A stretch of 32,648 nucleotides of DNA from Elusimicrobiota bacterium (GCA_027858455.1 JAQICQ010000101.1:1-32648); one strand, 5' to 3'; positions 16,701 through 25,026 are shown, counted from the stretch's first letter. The notes: a model not told the origin generated them from the letters alone. A program made the numbers and translations.

Positions 16701-17644
16701 TTAAAACCGGCAGGGCGCCCTTTTTTATCCAAAAATTCATAGGGCGGGAAATCGCTGTCTCCTCCGACAAGCAACTTCGTTTCCCCTCTTTTTTCAACCG
16801 GCCTTATCCACTTAAGATAAAGGCGGCGGTATATATCTTTTGCTATGACCCTTGAGAGCCCTTCGTTTAACACACTTAAAAGTTCTGCATCGCCTTCTTT
16901 TACAGCAAAACAAAAATGCTGGGGAAACTCTTCTAGCGGCTCGCCGGCAATCTTTAAATTATCAAGCCCGAGGTCATCTGTCAGCTGCAGGGCAAGAAGC
17001 TTCTGGATTATAACGGCGTCAACTTTGCCCGCCGATAATTTCTTAACTGCTTCCTCATAAGTCGCCTCAGCTATTATGTCGGCATCAAGGTTAATGCGAC
17101 TTACAAACTCTTCGGCATTGTCCCCTTTCATAACCGCTACTTTTTTGCCTTTAAGGTCATTTAAAGAAAATATGCCGGTCGTCTCCCCGCGGACTAAAAT
17201 CACTCCGCGCATCGTAAGGTAGGGAACCGTAAAATCAAAATTCTCTTCCCTTTCCCGGGTTCGCCCCACAAGGGGAAGAAAATCAACCTCTCCCTTTTCA
17301 AGAGATTCTTTAACATCTTTCCAGTACCCGATTTTAAATTCAACTCCCAATCCCATCTCTTTAAGCGTTGCCCTTAAAAGCTCGACGGCAAAGCCGTCAG
17401 CTTCTCCCGAATCATCTACAACAGAGTAAGGAGGATAACCTATTTCACTGGCTGATTTTAAAACAGTTCCTTCAGGAAACCGGCGCTCTTGCGCTTCAAC
17501 CGGTAAGCCGGAAAACAGCAGCAACCCTGCCGGGATAATTATCTTTAAAATCTTAAATTTTAGTTTCATTAATATATTTTCCAAATTCTTTTCCATCATC
17601 TTATTTACAAGTTCCGGTAAACAAACCCCTTCCTGCATAACCAA
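13793..17644 (-). CDS. Hybrid sensor histidine kinase with tandem periplasmic solute-binding domains
   Basis: The 1283-residue protein has, in order: signal/membrane segment (32-47); two bacterial type-3 extracellular solute-binding domains (about 57-280 and 290-508), of the kind that bind amino acids; a transmembrane helix (523-543); a PAS domain (about 582-697); a GAF-like domain (about 725-880); HisKA with the phospho-accepting H915 in GGIAHDFNNIL; an ATPase domain with N1023/N1027, DSGRGMD and TGLGLS; and a receiver domain with E1161/D1162, D1207 and K1257. All key residues are present. It should sense a small periplasmic ligand and run a phosphorelay. Met26 (ATG 17569) gives a more normal signal-peptide start than the first ATG. 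It follows the radical SAM gene by 27 nt. No separate output regulator lies beside it. Confidence 0.92.
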   Translation of the reverse strand: MVMQEGVCLPELVNKMMEKNLENILMKLKFKILKIIIPAGLLLFSGLPVEAQERRFPEGTVLKSASEIGYPPYSVVDDSGEADGFAVELLRATLKEMGLGVEFKIGYWKDVKESLEKGEVDFLPLVGRTREREENFDFTVPYLTMRGVILVRGETTGIFSLNDLKGKKVAVMKGDNAEEFVSRINLDADIIAEATYEEAVKKLSAGKVDAVIIQKLLALQLTDDLGLDNLKIAGEPLEEFPQHFCFAVKEGDAELLSVLNEGLSRVIAKDIYRRLYLKWIRPVEKRGETKLLVGGDSDFPPYEFLDKKGRPAGFNVDIIRAVAEQAGLDIRIILAPWAETKERLAEGKIDIIQGMLYSAEREKIYDFSQSHTVISQGIAYRKGGEKLKSLKKLEGKSILVQKGDIMHEQALKYGYGKNITVVANQEEALKMIDGGRYDCALGSYLTAVYLKKENNLQNIELAKIPISSEEYCFAVKEGDIRLAGLLSAALAEINETGRYREIYDKWFGVYEKNNLASFLRYGLYVIIPLLLVMLFSFIWSVVLKKKVRKKTSQLNHQNIKLSEAELNLAESVREKESLNIFLNNILESSLAVSIIVSDIDGTITYWNKGAQNIFGYSAKEMIGKKQIRLMYHAERDREIIEKAKDRVIKEKKPQTLRIAEKTKSGEKIYIELTISPIFDKDGHLTGFSGMGKDITKSIKYQHIRKKQRKFNKIKTEIWKLAALKSSDEKFFSDEKALIERVLNKIGPVLDVSRVSYIYTAEQDKKVVSVEWVADGVKSTRGEAVPRKLLDYALKTGKHLINEDILKDKIPAFLKPLFNSVVKKFKEEWDIDYLWLYPVYREKKLAAALSFDICFSNKVKPELDKSTELFINDVVHIISHDLEKRKMAKNSESLMNQLQHSQKMESIGTLAGGIAHDFNNILTSIIGDAELLLEEERIKGQDRKDIENIKKSSLRAADLVGQLLVFSRTTPAEKNNINIDAVVKDMLKMLGRLLGEDITIDARLAAEGVSVKADRTNIEQVITNLTVNSLYAMPDGGEIIIETKVENIKETEHTIYGDIFPGKYICLTVEDSGRGMDKKTVENIFEPFFTTKKTEGTGLGLSVVFGIIKDHDAVIKVWTEPGEGTRFSMYFPALEEEINKKPVKEKDHKADTGRGQKILIVEDEQQILKLAARILGKNNYKPVSASDKGKAVNIYKEQKGDFDLVFSDMILPDGTGLELIEELKKIKPPKNMLLTSGYLDKKGQTEEIVKNNIPFINKPYNVKDLLRKIAEIFNKKKDLRDRSR

Positions 17645-17671
17645 CCCACTGCTATTTACAAGTAATAACGG

Positions 17672-19177
17672 CTATACTGTCTGCTTTTCAAATGTTTTTC
17701 TGAAATGAAAACCGTATATTGAAAGCGTTACAGCAAGAGGGAAGGTTTTAGGGCGCCATATAATAGACCAGGCTAACAATCTCCAGTAATAATTTCTTTC
17801 TTTTCCAAATACACCCAGTTTAAAGATTGATTTTATGAAAGCCGTTATATAACAGAGTTTTAACTTCTTTTTTGCTTTTGATTTTGGCCTGTAAACTTTG
17901 AGAAAATTCTTTATTCTGCGGTAATAAACTTTCGGCGAGTAGATTGTGCTGACAATCTTTTCATACCCTTCCATTAGTTTATCGGTATCCATGCTGGGTA
18001 TAAAATTCATTGAAAAATCAGTATTATTGCCCTGTTCCTCGCCTTCTAAAAGTCGGTCTTCCTTTTTAAGCCGCCTGTAAAGCTGAGTTCCCCGCAGAGC
18101 ATTTAAGAGTCCTACCATGGCAGTTACTATACCGGTTTTTTGTATAAATTTAATCTGAGCATCAAATATGGAAAGAGGGTCGTTGTCAAACCCTACGATA
18201 AATCCCCCCTGCACCTCTAACCCATATCTCTGAATAGTTTTTACCGCCGCCACCATGTCCCGTCCGCGATTCTGAGATTTTGTGCATTCGGCAAGACTTG
18301 CGTCGTTAGGGGATTCAATCCCGATAAATACTCTGTCAAAACCCGCTTCGGTAAGAAGAGTCATTAACTCTTTATCTTCAACTATATCAATCGAGGTCTG
18401 GGTGCTGAAAGAAAAAGGATATTTTCTTTCTTTTGACCATTTTATAATAGCCGGTAAAACCTTTTCCTTTAATGCCCGCCGATGAGCAATAAAATTATCA
18501 TCAACAAAAAAAACATTTCCTTTCCAGCCCTTTTTATATATAAGTTCAAGTTCGGCTATAATCTGCCCTGTGGTCTTTCTTCTCATCTTATGTCCGAAAA
18601 GATGAGTAATATCGCAGAATTCGCAGTTATAGGGACAGCCCCGCGAAAATTGTATACTCATAGAAGCATAATCAGACATATCACCTAAATCCCAGTCGGG
18701 GACCGGGCTTTTACTCATATCGCACCACTGCTGCGTAGAATAATATTTACGGGCTTTACCGGCCTTAAAATCTTTCAAAAACATAGGCAGTGTAATCTCT
18801 CCCTCGTTTAAAATAAAATGATCCACACCGGAAAAATCTTCATGTCCGGTAGTAAACATAGGACCTCCGGCGACGACGCGTATATCCTTCTCCCGGCACC
18901 GGCTTATTACTTCTTTTGCGGACTCTTTCTGAACGGACATACCGCTTATGAATACCATATCCGCCCAGTCCAGCCGGCTGTCTGAAAGTTTATTTATATT
19001 TAAATCAACAAGTTTTTTCTCCCAGTTTTCAGGAAGCAGCGATGATACAGTCAGCAGTCCCAAAGGAGGATTGGCGGCTTTTTTGCGAATAAATTTTAGC
19101 GCGTGCTTAAAGCTCCAGAATGTGTCGGGATTTCGCGGATATACCAAAAGTATTTTTTTGTTATTTTTTTGTTTCAT
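17672..19177 (-). CDS. B12-binding-domain radical SAM protein, DUF4070-type C-terminus
   Basis: The 501-residue protein has a Rossmann-like B12-binding domain at about 1-140 (ILLVYPRNP, NPPLGLLTVSSLLP, VVAGGPMFT). The radical SAM barrel follows, with the 4Fe-4S cysteines C181, C185 and C188 in RGCPYNCEFC and the later motifs VFFVDDNF, IGIESPND and GFIVGFDND. The C-terminal extension resembles DUF4070, as in the hopanoid methylase HpnP group. Such enzymes do radical chemistry, often methylation; the substrate here is unknown. The gene has a consensus promoter and a leaderless start, and is probably cotranscribed with the sensor kinase. Confidence 0.88.
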   Translation of the reverse strand: MKQKNNKKILLVYPRNPDTFWSFKHALKFIRKKAANPPLGLLTVSSLLPENWEKKLVDLNINKLSDSRLDWADMVFISGMSVQKESAKEVISRCREKDIRVVAGGPMFTTGHEDFSGVDHFILNEGEITLPMFLKDFKAGKARKYYSTQQWCDMSKSPVPDWDLGDMSDYASMSIQFSRGCPYNCEFCDITHLFGHKMRRKTTGQIIAELELIYKKGWKGNVFFVDDNFIAHRRALKEKVLPAIIKWSKERKYPFSFSTQTSIDIVEDKELMTLLTEAGFDRVFIGIESPNDASLAECTKSQNRGRDMVAAVKTIQRYGLEVQGGFIVGFDNDPLSIFDAQIKFIQKTGIVTAMVGLLNALRGTQLYRRLKKEDRLLEGEEQGNNTDFSMNFIPSMDTDKLMEGYEKIVSTIYSPKVYYRRIKNFLKVYRPKSKAKKKLKLCYITAFIKSIFKLGVFGKERNYYWRLLAWSIIWRPKTFPLAVTLSIYGFHFRKTFEKQTV

Positions 19178-19183
19178 TTTAAT

Positions 19184-19212
19184 ATTATATCACTTATACG
19201 TTTAACAATCAA
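19184..19212 (-). promoter_or_regulatory. Promoter giving a leaderless radical SAM transcript
   Basis: On the minus strand TTGATT (19207-19212), a 17-nt spacer and a perfect TATAAT (19184-19189) end 6 nt before the ATG of the radical SAM gene. There is no room for an SD in the transcript. Confidence 0.7.
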
Positions 19213-19371
19213 TTTGAATTTATCATATTTATTATCTTGTTTAGAATACCGCCCGGCGAGGATATTTTTAAATATACCGGCCATTTTAAGAGTAATCTTA
19301 CGTTGGAAATTAGCTTCTTGAAAATTCCAGTCTGCCTGTATTTATTTAAAAGAGGGGGCTTATCTGTCAGG

Positions 19372-19420
19372 TTTTTTTACAATGTCAGTTTTTTTAAACG
19401 TTTTTTTACAGACCTTTTTT
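19372..19420. repeat. Cluster of poly-T tracts downstream of the phosphofructokinase gene
   Basis: Three runs of seven T (19372-19378, 19389-19395, 19401-19407) and a run of six (19415-19420) are set 12-17 nt apart, with GTCAG repeated between them. They read as A-tracts on the gene's own strand, so they are not a normal terminator for it; intrinsically bent DNA is possible. Confidence 0.35.
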
Positions 19421-20750
19421 AATCTTTGCTTTTAAACATTGAATACGGCTGGCCGGTCGCTTCCATGACGGTACGCCATAATCTGCCGTCGGAATTAACT
19501 TTTTTTCTGCCTTTGGTAACCATTTCTATGGGCAGATGTATATAATGAGCGTTCCACTTACTTATAAGCATATCTGTCCTTCCCGAGAGGGCGGCATGCA
19601 CAGCATTCTGGGCTAGCTGCACACAATAAAGCGAATCCATGGCGTTGGCGGGGATACTTCTAATAATATAACTTGGGTCAAAATATTTTATATTTATTTC
19701 AATCTCTTCTTTTTTAAAAAAATCTTCTAATTCATCCTTAAGATATATCCCTATATCTTTGAGTTTTTCATTTCCGGATTTATCTTTTTGTCCCTTTTTA
19801 GATTTCTTTCTCATATTTTTTCTCATAAGGTCCTGTCCCGCGCCTTCTGCCGCGACTATAACCGCATGCTGTTTTCTCTTTATTCTTTCTTTTAAAATTT
19901 GAAGAAAACCGTCTTTGCCTTTCATCTTAAAAGGAACCTCCGGAAGAAGGCAGTAATTAACATTTCTGTTTGCCAGGGCGGTATGCGACGCGATAAACCC
20001 CGATGTTCTTCCCATTAATTTTACCAGGCCTATACAGTTCGGAGCTCCTTTAGCTTCGGTATGAGCGCTGTCAATTATATCGGCCGCGGCCTGCACGGAT
20101 GTCTCAAATCCAAAAGAGTTCTTAACAAAACTTATATCGTTGTCAATAGTTTTAGGTATCCCCACGACCGAAATGGCTAAACCTCTCTCTTTAATCTTAC
20201 CGGCTATTGAATGAGCGCCTTTCATTGTCCCGTCGCCGCCTACGATAAAAAGAACACCTATACCCCGGTTGACTAAAGTATCTATCATTTTGTCTTCATC
20301 CTGAGGCCCGCGGGACGAAGAAAGCATTGTGCCGCCGTCACGGTGTATGGAATCCACTAATTCCGGATTTATTTTTATGGGTTTAATCTCGTCTGCTTTC
20401 GCCAGTCCCCTGTATCCGTATCTGAACCCTTCTATTTGTTTTACTCCGTAACCCTGCCAAAGTTCAATAACCAGTTCGCGTATAACATCGTTAATCCCCG
20501 GGCACAGGCCGCCGCAGGTAACGATACCGCATTTTAATTCTTCGGGATTAAAATATATTTTTTCTCTCGGACCGGCAAGTTCAAAAAACTCCGGTCTCCC
20601 CTTCTCAATTTCAGAAAGAAGATTTTTCTTATGAAGCTGCGCCACAACATCATTTTCGGAAGAAATAAAATGCACCCATTCTTTATTTTTAAGCGACGAG
20701 GGTATTTGGGGAGTTCCGACTTTACTTATTTTTATTTTTTTTGGTTTCAT
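19419..20750 (-). CDS. pfkA: 6-phosphofructokinase, ATP-type motif, TP0108-like clade
   Basis: The 443-residue protein has the phosphofructokinase motifs TCGGLCPGIND (78-88), GGDGT (171-175), PKTIDND (199-205) and GRTSGFIA. It phosphorylates fructose 6-phosphate in glycolysis. GGDGT, with Gly in place of the Asp seen in PPi enzymes, suggests ATP as donor, while the Lys in PKTIDND is the PPi-type residue. This mixed signature is known from the long, plant-like/TP0108 group. The N-terminal 70 residues are extra compared with E. coli PfkA. A TTGACA promoter ends 9 nt before the ATG, leaving almost no leader. Confidence 0.92.
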   Translation of the reverse strand: MKPKKIKISKVGTPQIPSSLKNKEWVHFISSENDVVAQLHKKNLLSEIEKGRPEFFELAGPREKIYFNPEELKCGIVTCGGLCPGINDVIRELVIELWQGYGVKQIEGFRYGYRGLAKADEIKPIKINPELVDSIHRDGGTMLSSSRGPQDEDKMIDTLVNRGIGVLFIVGGDGTMKGAHSIAGKIKERGLAISVVGIPKTIDNDISFVKNSFGFETSVQAAADIIDSAHTEAKGAPNCIGLVKLMGRTSGFIASHTALANRNVNYCLLPEVPFKMKGKDGFLQILKERIKRKQHAVIVAAEGAGQDLMRKNMRKKSKKGQKDKSGNEKLKDIGIYLKDELEDFFKKEEIEINIKYFDPSYIIRSIPANAMDSLYCVQLAQNAVHAALSGRTDMLISKWNAHYIHLPIEMVTKGRKKVNSDGRLWRTVMEATGQPYSMFKSKD

Positions 20751-20759
20751 GGTTTTTAT

Positions 20760-20789
20760 ATATTATTATTTATTTAGAAAATATGTCAA
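20760..20789 (-). promoter_or_regulatory. Promoter of the phosphofructokinase gene
   Basis: A perfect TTGACA (20784-20789) is followed by an 18-nt spacer and TAATAT (20760-20765) on the minus strand. The -10 box ends 9 nt before the ATG, and there is no SD. An overlapping TATATA (20757-20762) ends 6 nt before it. Confidence 0.6.
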
Positions 20790-20885
20790 AATTTTTAAAC
20801 TTAATTTCACAGCGTTAACTGATCTTATCTTTTACACTATTTCTGTAATTTTTTATCTTTTTAAAATGACGCTTGAAAAATTCTT

Positions 20886-21908
20886 TCACCGCGGCGTCTC
20901 TTTTATCCGGTTTATCATAAATTTTACATCCGGATCGGCATTTTTTACTTTTATATTTTTACCGGGGTGCGCCTTTTTCCAGACTCTGAAAACCTCATCG
21001 GTAAATGCCTGCCCCACAGTTTCCACACCTTTAAAATCTAAAGTTATTTCCTTGAAATTTTCCAGACCTGTAAGTATTCTTTTAGCGTGAGTACGGGATA
21101 TATATCTTTTTTTAGATTCAAATAATGGCACATATATCCGGGTTTTGCTAAAATCAAATTTACCTTTTTCGGTATATTTATTAAATATTGTTTCTAATTT
21201 TTTTGCGCTTTCTCTCTCTATTTCAAATTTTATTCTTGTCCCTTTTCTTTTTTTTACGCTTTTTTTAAATATGTCGTTTATTTTATTGTCAAATATAAGT
21301 TTTATATCTGAACTTTTAATTATAAAAAAATCCGCAGCCCGGGACACGAAAAAAATACCCTCGCCGGAATGCCCGTCCGGGGCTGTTGTCTGCTTCCCTT
21401 TTAAAAGGTGCGCCGCGGCGGTGTCGGTGTCTTTGAGATTAAATTTATTTTTAATCCTGTTAAATATGCCTATTCCGCGGTCATTTATTTCAAATACCAT
21501 TCTTTCTCTGTCAGAATAAGCCAATATATCAATTTTTTGTGATTCTGAATGTTCTATGGCATTATTGAGAATCTCGGTAAACGCATACTCATATATTTCT
21601 TCAGCCTGCATAGACGCATTTTCTAAAACAGCGGACTCCCGCTTGATTCGGTCATAAATTATATCTTCATCAAGCTCTTGATTTTTAATAAACCGGTGTG
21701 TTTTCAGCGGTTTTTTAATTTTCATATCCGCAGGGACATAACGGGCGCTGTTTGCCTTTCCGATTAATTTTATTTTCCCCTCCCTGCGCAACTCTTTAAA
21801 TATCCTGTAAATATAGACCCGCGAAAAGCCTGTAATATCCACTATATCGGCAACTTTCAATTTCCCGTCTTTTTTTATTCTCTTTAATATTATTTCTTTG
21901 ATATCCAT
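20886..21908 (-). CDS. Regulator with N-terminal HTH, HATPase_c and C-terminal STAS-like DUF4325 domains
   Basis: Residues 1-60 form a winged helix-turn-helix (KVADIVDITGFSRVYIYRIFKELRREGKI). Residues about 100-250 carry an anti-sigma-factor-like ATPase: TEILNNAIEHS is the N-box, NDRGIGI the G1 box, and GHSGEGIFFVSR the ATP lid. Residues about 265-335 match DUF4325, a STAS-like fold (TLDFKGVETVGQAFTDEVFRVW). The same three-part layout is known in bacteria but its targets are not. It has no kinase His. A cluster of GTTAAC-centred dyads directly upstream suggests it controls its own gene. Confidence 0.85.
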   Translation of the reverse strand: MDIKEIILKRIKKDGKLKVADIVDITGFSRVYIYRIFKELRREGKIKLIGKANSARYVPADMKIKKPLKTHRFIKNQELDEDIIYDRIKRESAVLENASMQAEEIYEYAFTEILNNAIEHSESQKIDILAYSDRERMVFEINDRGIGIFNRIKNKFNLKDTDTAAAHLLKGKQTTAPDGHSGEGIFFVSRAADFFIIKSSDIKLIFDNKINDIFKKSVKKRKGTRIKFEIERESAKKLETIFNKYTEKGKFDFSKTRIYVPLFESKKRYISRTHAKRILTGLENFKEITLDFKGVETVGQAFTDEVFRVWKKAHPGKNIKVKNADPDVKFMINRIKETPR

Positions 21909-21915
21909 ATTGTTT

Positions 21916-22061
21916 TAGTTAACTACTTTTAAATATTTGTATTTATATAGTTGTTACTTAGTTGCTGCTTAACATTAACATATCTCACCAATAAATTCAA
22001 TAATTTAGTTAACAACTTTTCTATATATAACTATTTTAAGTTGATAACAAGTTGTTAACTA
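21916..22061. promoter_or_regulatory. Operator cluster of GTTAAC-centred dyads upstream of the HTH/DUF4325 regulator
   Basis: The perfect 10-bp palindrome TAGTTAACTA lies at 21916-21925, seven bases before the start codon and over the likely -10 region. Related half-sites follow (TAGTTGTTACTTAGTTGC from 21948). A 12-bp inverted repeat has arms TAGTTAACAACT (22006-22017) and AGTTGTTAACTA (22050-22061), with AGTTGATAACA (22039-22049) between them. This looks like multi-site binding of one regulator. The remaining gap, 22062-22267, shows nothing I can name. Confidence 0.6.
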
Positions 22062-22267
22062 TATCGAAGAGATTATTTATTAGCCGTCAAAAAACGCTCA
22101 TAACCGGTTACCCGCAGCGGTTCTTTATATTACCCCATAAACACCGGCACTCTAAGATACCTCATGTCGAGAAAAAATTTAAATCCCGCTGAATAAAAAA
22201 AACCCTTAGTTACAAAAAGGTAATTTAAAATAAGACCGGTTAACTTTTTTAAGACTGATATAATCAG

Positions 22268-23518
22268 TTAAGGCCCCAGAGCCCCAATAGGTATAACTTC
22301 TACCCCATCCTTCCTGGAATAACCGTACCCCTTTCCCACTATCACACCTAATATTTCAGGTTCCCCGCACTTTTTAGTATCTACTTTATCTACAAATTTA
22401 AGAAGGCTCTCGGCTCCGTCATTTATCCGCTCTTTTCCCAGTTTGATTTCAAAAGCACCCCAACGCCCTTCCGGAGTTTCAACAATTGCGTCAACCTCAA
22501 GACCGGTGTTATCTCTATAATGAAAAACCCGCCCACCAAAAGCTTGAGAATATACACGCAAGTCCCGGATTACCATAGATTCAAATAAAAATCCGAAAAA
22601 TCTTATATCCTTTAAAAGTTTCTCTGGAGTCCCTCGTAAAGCAGCTACAGCCAAAGACGGGTCAACAAAATGAATTTTCGGAGATTTCCGTAACCTTGAT
22701 TTAGAACGCAAATGGGGAGCCCATGCGGGCTGCTCCTCATAAATTTTAATTCGGGTAAGTGCGTCTAAATATTCCCTCACAGTATCATCATGCAGGGCTC
22801 CGTTAGTGCCGCCTGTATCAGCAGCTATAGTAGAAACAGTGGCCGTTGTAGCTATATTTCGAGCCAAAGACTTCAACATCCTACCAACTTTTTCAGGCTC
22901 GCGTTTAACCCTGTCACTTTGCGAGATTTCTAATCTTCTTATTTCTTCAAGATAATCCCGTACGTTCTGAATTGAATTTTCTACATTAAGTTCTATATTT
23001 ACAGGCCAACCACCTACTGAAATATATTCAGCGAGGTTTTGAACGGTTAAGCCGGGGTCTTTACATTTTTGAGCCTGACCGTTAAATATTTTTTTTAGAG
23101 AAATTTCACCGGTTGAATAACCTGACTCAAACAAAGTCATAGTCCTCATGTGCAGACGGGTAAGCCGGCCGGCGCCAGAGTGACGGGTAATATCATCAGC
23201 AGGAACGGCAGACCCTGTTAGTATATATTGACCGGGCTGGTTTCTCTCGTCAATGCTGCGACGTATATAATTCCAAATCTCCGTTTCCAACTGCCATTCA
23301 TCAATTAACCTGGGAACCTCTCCCGCTAAAACCAATTCGGGTTCTATTTTTACAGTTTCACGCGCATTTCTATCAACATCAAAAAGCACTTCACTTGCAG
23401 CTACCTGCCTTGCTGTGGTTGTTTTGCCACAGGCTTTTGGGCCTTCTATAACAACAGCACCTATAGCTGACAAACGACCGTCTAATTCAGAATCCACTAC
23501 GCGTTTAAGGTATTTCAT
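22268..23518 (-). CDS. AAA ATPase with DUF4143 nuclease-like domain
   Basis: From ATG 23518 the protein has 416 residues. Walker A is GPKACGKT (26-33), Walker B LIDEWQ, and sensor-like ILTGSA follows. The C-terminal DUF4143 domain contains the PD-(D/E)xK-like pattern EVDAIVE...FEIKLG. The family is widespread and mobile, often linked to host defence or DNA metabolism, but unproven in function. I chose this start because a strong SD (AGGAGGG) precedes it. The frame is open back to ATG 23629, but that stretch contains the promoter and two 16-bp repeats. Its base composition looks less AT-rich than the neighbours, which may mean transfer. Confidence 0.88.
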   Translation of the reverse strand: MKYLKRVVDSELDGRLSAIGAVVIEGPKACGKTTTARQVAASEVLFDVDRNARETVKIEPELVLAGEVPRLIDEWQLETEIWNYIRRSIDERNQPGQYILTGSAVPADDITRHSGAGRLTRLHMRTMTLFESGYSTGEISLKKIFNGQAQKCKDPGLTVQNLAEYISVGGWPVNIELNVENSIQNVRDYLEEIRRLEISQSDRVKREPEKVGRMLKSLARNIATTATVSTIAADTGGTNGALHDDTVREYLDALTRIKIYEEQPAWAPHLRSKSRLRKSPKIHFVDPSLAVAALRGTPEKLLKDIRFFGFLFESMVIRDLRVYSQAFGGRVFHYRDNTGLEVDAIVETPEGRWGAFEIKLGKERINDGAESLLKFVDKVDTKKCGEPEILGVIVGKGYGYSRKDGVEVIPIGALGP

Positions 23519-23549
23519 AAACCCTCCTGTTCTATCATATTCCCCTTCT

Positions 23550-23588
23550 AACCGGGAGATTGCAACGGTTTCAACCGGGAGATTGCAA
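23550..23588. repeat. Tandem 16-bp direct repeats in the ATPase promoter region
   Basis: AACCGGGAGATTGCAA occurs at 23550-23565 and again at 23573-23588, 23 bp apart. On the coding strand each reads TTGCAATCTCCCGGTT. A -10-like TATGAT lies at 23534-23539, so the nearer repeat covers the -35 position. This is a likely binding site for a regulator. Confidence 0.6.
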
Positions 23589-23721
23589 TATCTATGAAAA
23601 ATAATAGCAAATATATGTCCTACCGTCAACCTATTGCTATTTTAATGCTACATCAATTCCTTTTTCTATAGTTTTGGATAGGCGCCTTCTAAATTAAATT
23701 ACCTTGGCGGTGATAAAAAAA

Positions 23722-23940
23722 TTATTCTTTAAGTTTTACGGGTGAGCAGAGACGGTCATTATCTCTTGCCGCCCTGCCGCAGCAACTGCAGATATATTTC
23801 GGATTTTTGGATAATTTCTTTACCTTTTCAATATCAAAATTGCCGGCAGGGCGCGAAAGCATGCACATCCGGTGTCCGGGGATGTTGTCACACTTACAAC
23901 TATCGGAAGAATAGACGCGCGAAACATTTTTTTTACTCAA
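23722..23940 (-). CDS. Cysteine-rich small protein of the arsenic operon
   Basis: The 72-residue protein has seven Cys: C15, C17, C26, C51, C53, C54 and C65. The last four lie in a zinc-finger-like ICSCCGRAARDNDRLC. It starts with TTG, supported by an SD (AAGGAGAAGG) directly after the acr3 stop, with a 14-nt gap. It is the last gene of arsR-acr3-orf. The Cys pattern and position suggest binding of arsenite or another thiophilic metal, but I know of no proven function. It could be a metallochaperone or simply a zinc-binding protein. Confidence 0.75.
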   Translation of the reverse strand: MSKKNVSRVYSSDSCKCDNIPGHRMCMLSRPAGNFDIEKVKKLSKNPKYICSCCGRAARDNDRLCSPVKLKE

Positions 23941-23954
23941 TTATCCTTCTCCTT

Positions 23955-25004
23955 TTAAATTTTCTTTTTAAACCGGTGTCTTGTCCGAAGCGAAATTTTT
24001 ACCAGCATAAGCATCACCGGGACTTCTATAAGAACCCCGACCACCGTGGCCAGGGCCGCTCCGGAACGGACTCCGAAGAGAGTCACCGCTGTGGCGATAG
24101 CTACCTCAAAATGATTTGACGCACCTATCATCGCCGCCGGGGCGGCGTCCTCATACCTGAGCCCTATAACCCGGGCAGTTTTATACCCAATAGCAAAGAT
24201 AAATACTGTCTGAATAAAGAGAGGCACGGCAATAAGGGCTACAACCAGCGGAGAGGACATCAAAACCCCTCCCTGGAGCATGAAAAGATATACCAGCGTA
24301 GCCAGAAGGCTTACCTTTGAAACGGTGCCCATATCTTTTAAAAATACAGATTCATACCACTTTATACCTTTCTTTTTTATCAGCGTCGTCCGGGAAATGT
24401 AGCCGGCCACAAGGGAAACACCTACATAAAGTATAATACTTAAAAATATGGTTATAAACGGAATAGGCATATCAGCTACTCCCAGCAGAAAGTTTCCAAG
24501 AGGCGCGTAAAGAACAAGCATAGTCAGTGAGTTTATTGCTACAAGAACAAGAGTAAGTCCCATAAATCCCCTGGCCAGATAGCTCCAGACCAGAACCATA
24601 GCCGTGCAGGGGGCAATCCCGAGAAGTATCATTCCGGCCATATACTCTCCGGCCATTTTGTCAGATAAAAATGGAGCAAAGATAACTCTCATAAAAAGCC
24701 AGGCAAAGAAAAACATAGTAAAAGGTTTTACCGCCCAGTTTATAATAAGGGTCAGCAGGACCGGCCGGGGGGCCTTTACGGCATTTTTTACCTCGGAAAA
24801 ATCAATCTGTACCATAATCGGATACATCATCCCGAATAAAAGCACCGCAATCGGAAGATTGACACCTTTCACGGAAAGAGATTCCAGAAAACCCGCAGAG
24901 GAGGGCAAAAGAGCCCCCAGACCTATACCGGTAATTATTCCCAGAAAGACCCAAAGGGTGAGATATCTTTCAAAAAAACTTATGTCGTATTTTTCTTTAC
25001 CCAT
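23955..25004 (-). CDS. acr3: Arsenite efflux permease Acr3
   Basis: The 349-residue protein has ten hydrophobic segments and the Acr3/bile-acid-symporter layout. The conserved Cys lies in GIAPCTAMVLVWSYLARG, and the conserved Glu in AAMIGASNHFEVAIA. It expels arsenite (and sometimes antimonite), driven by the proton motive force. It lies 22 nt after arsR and 14 nt before the Cys-rich gene. No arsenate reductase gene is in the window, so arsenite is probably the form met by the cell, which fits an anaerobe. Confidence 0.93.
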   Translation of the reverse strand: MGKEKYDISFFERYLTLWVFLGIITGIGLGALLPSSAGFLESLSVKGVNLPIAVLLFGMMYPIMVQIDFSEVKNAVKAPRPVLLTLIINWAVKPFTMFFFAWLFMRVIFAPFLSDKMAGEYMAGMILLGIAPCTAMVLVWSYLARGFMGLTLVLVAINSLTMLVLYAPLGNFLLGVADMPIPFITIFLSIILYVGVSLVAGYISRTTLIKKKGIKWYESVFLKDMGTVSKVSLLATLVYLFMLQGGVLMSSPLVVALIAVPLFIQTVFIFAIGYKTARVIGLRYEDAAPAAMIGASNHFEVAIATAVTLFGVRSGAALATVVGVLIEVPVMLMLVKISLRTRHRFKKKI

Positions 25005-25026
25005 TATTATAATACCTTTATTAATT

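Noticed and set aside
23519..23629. N-terminal extension of the DUF4143 ATPase to ATG 23629
   Set aside because: The stretch contains exact DNA repeats and a -10 box, and a strong SD sits at the internal ATG 23518.
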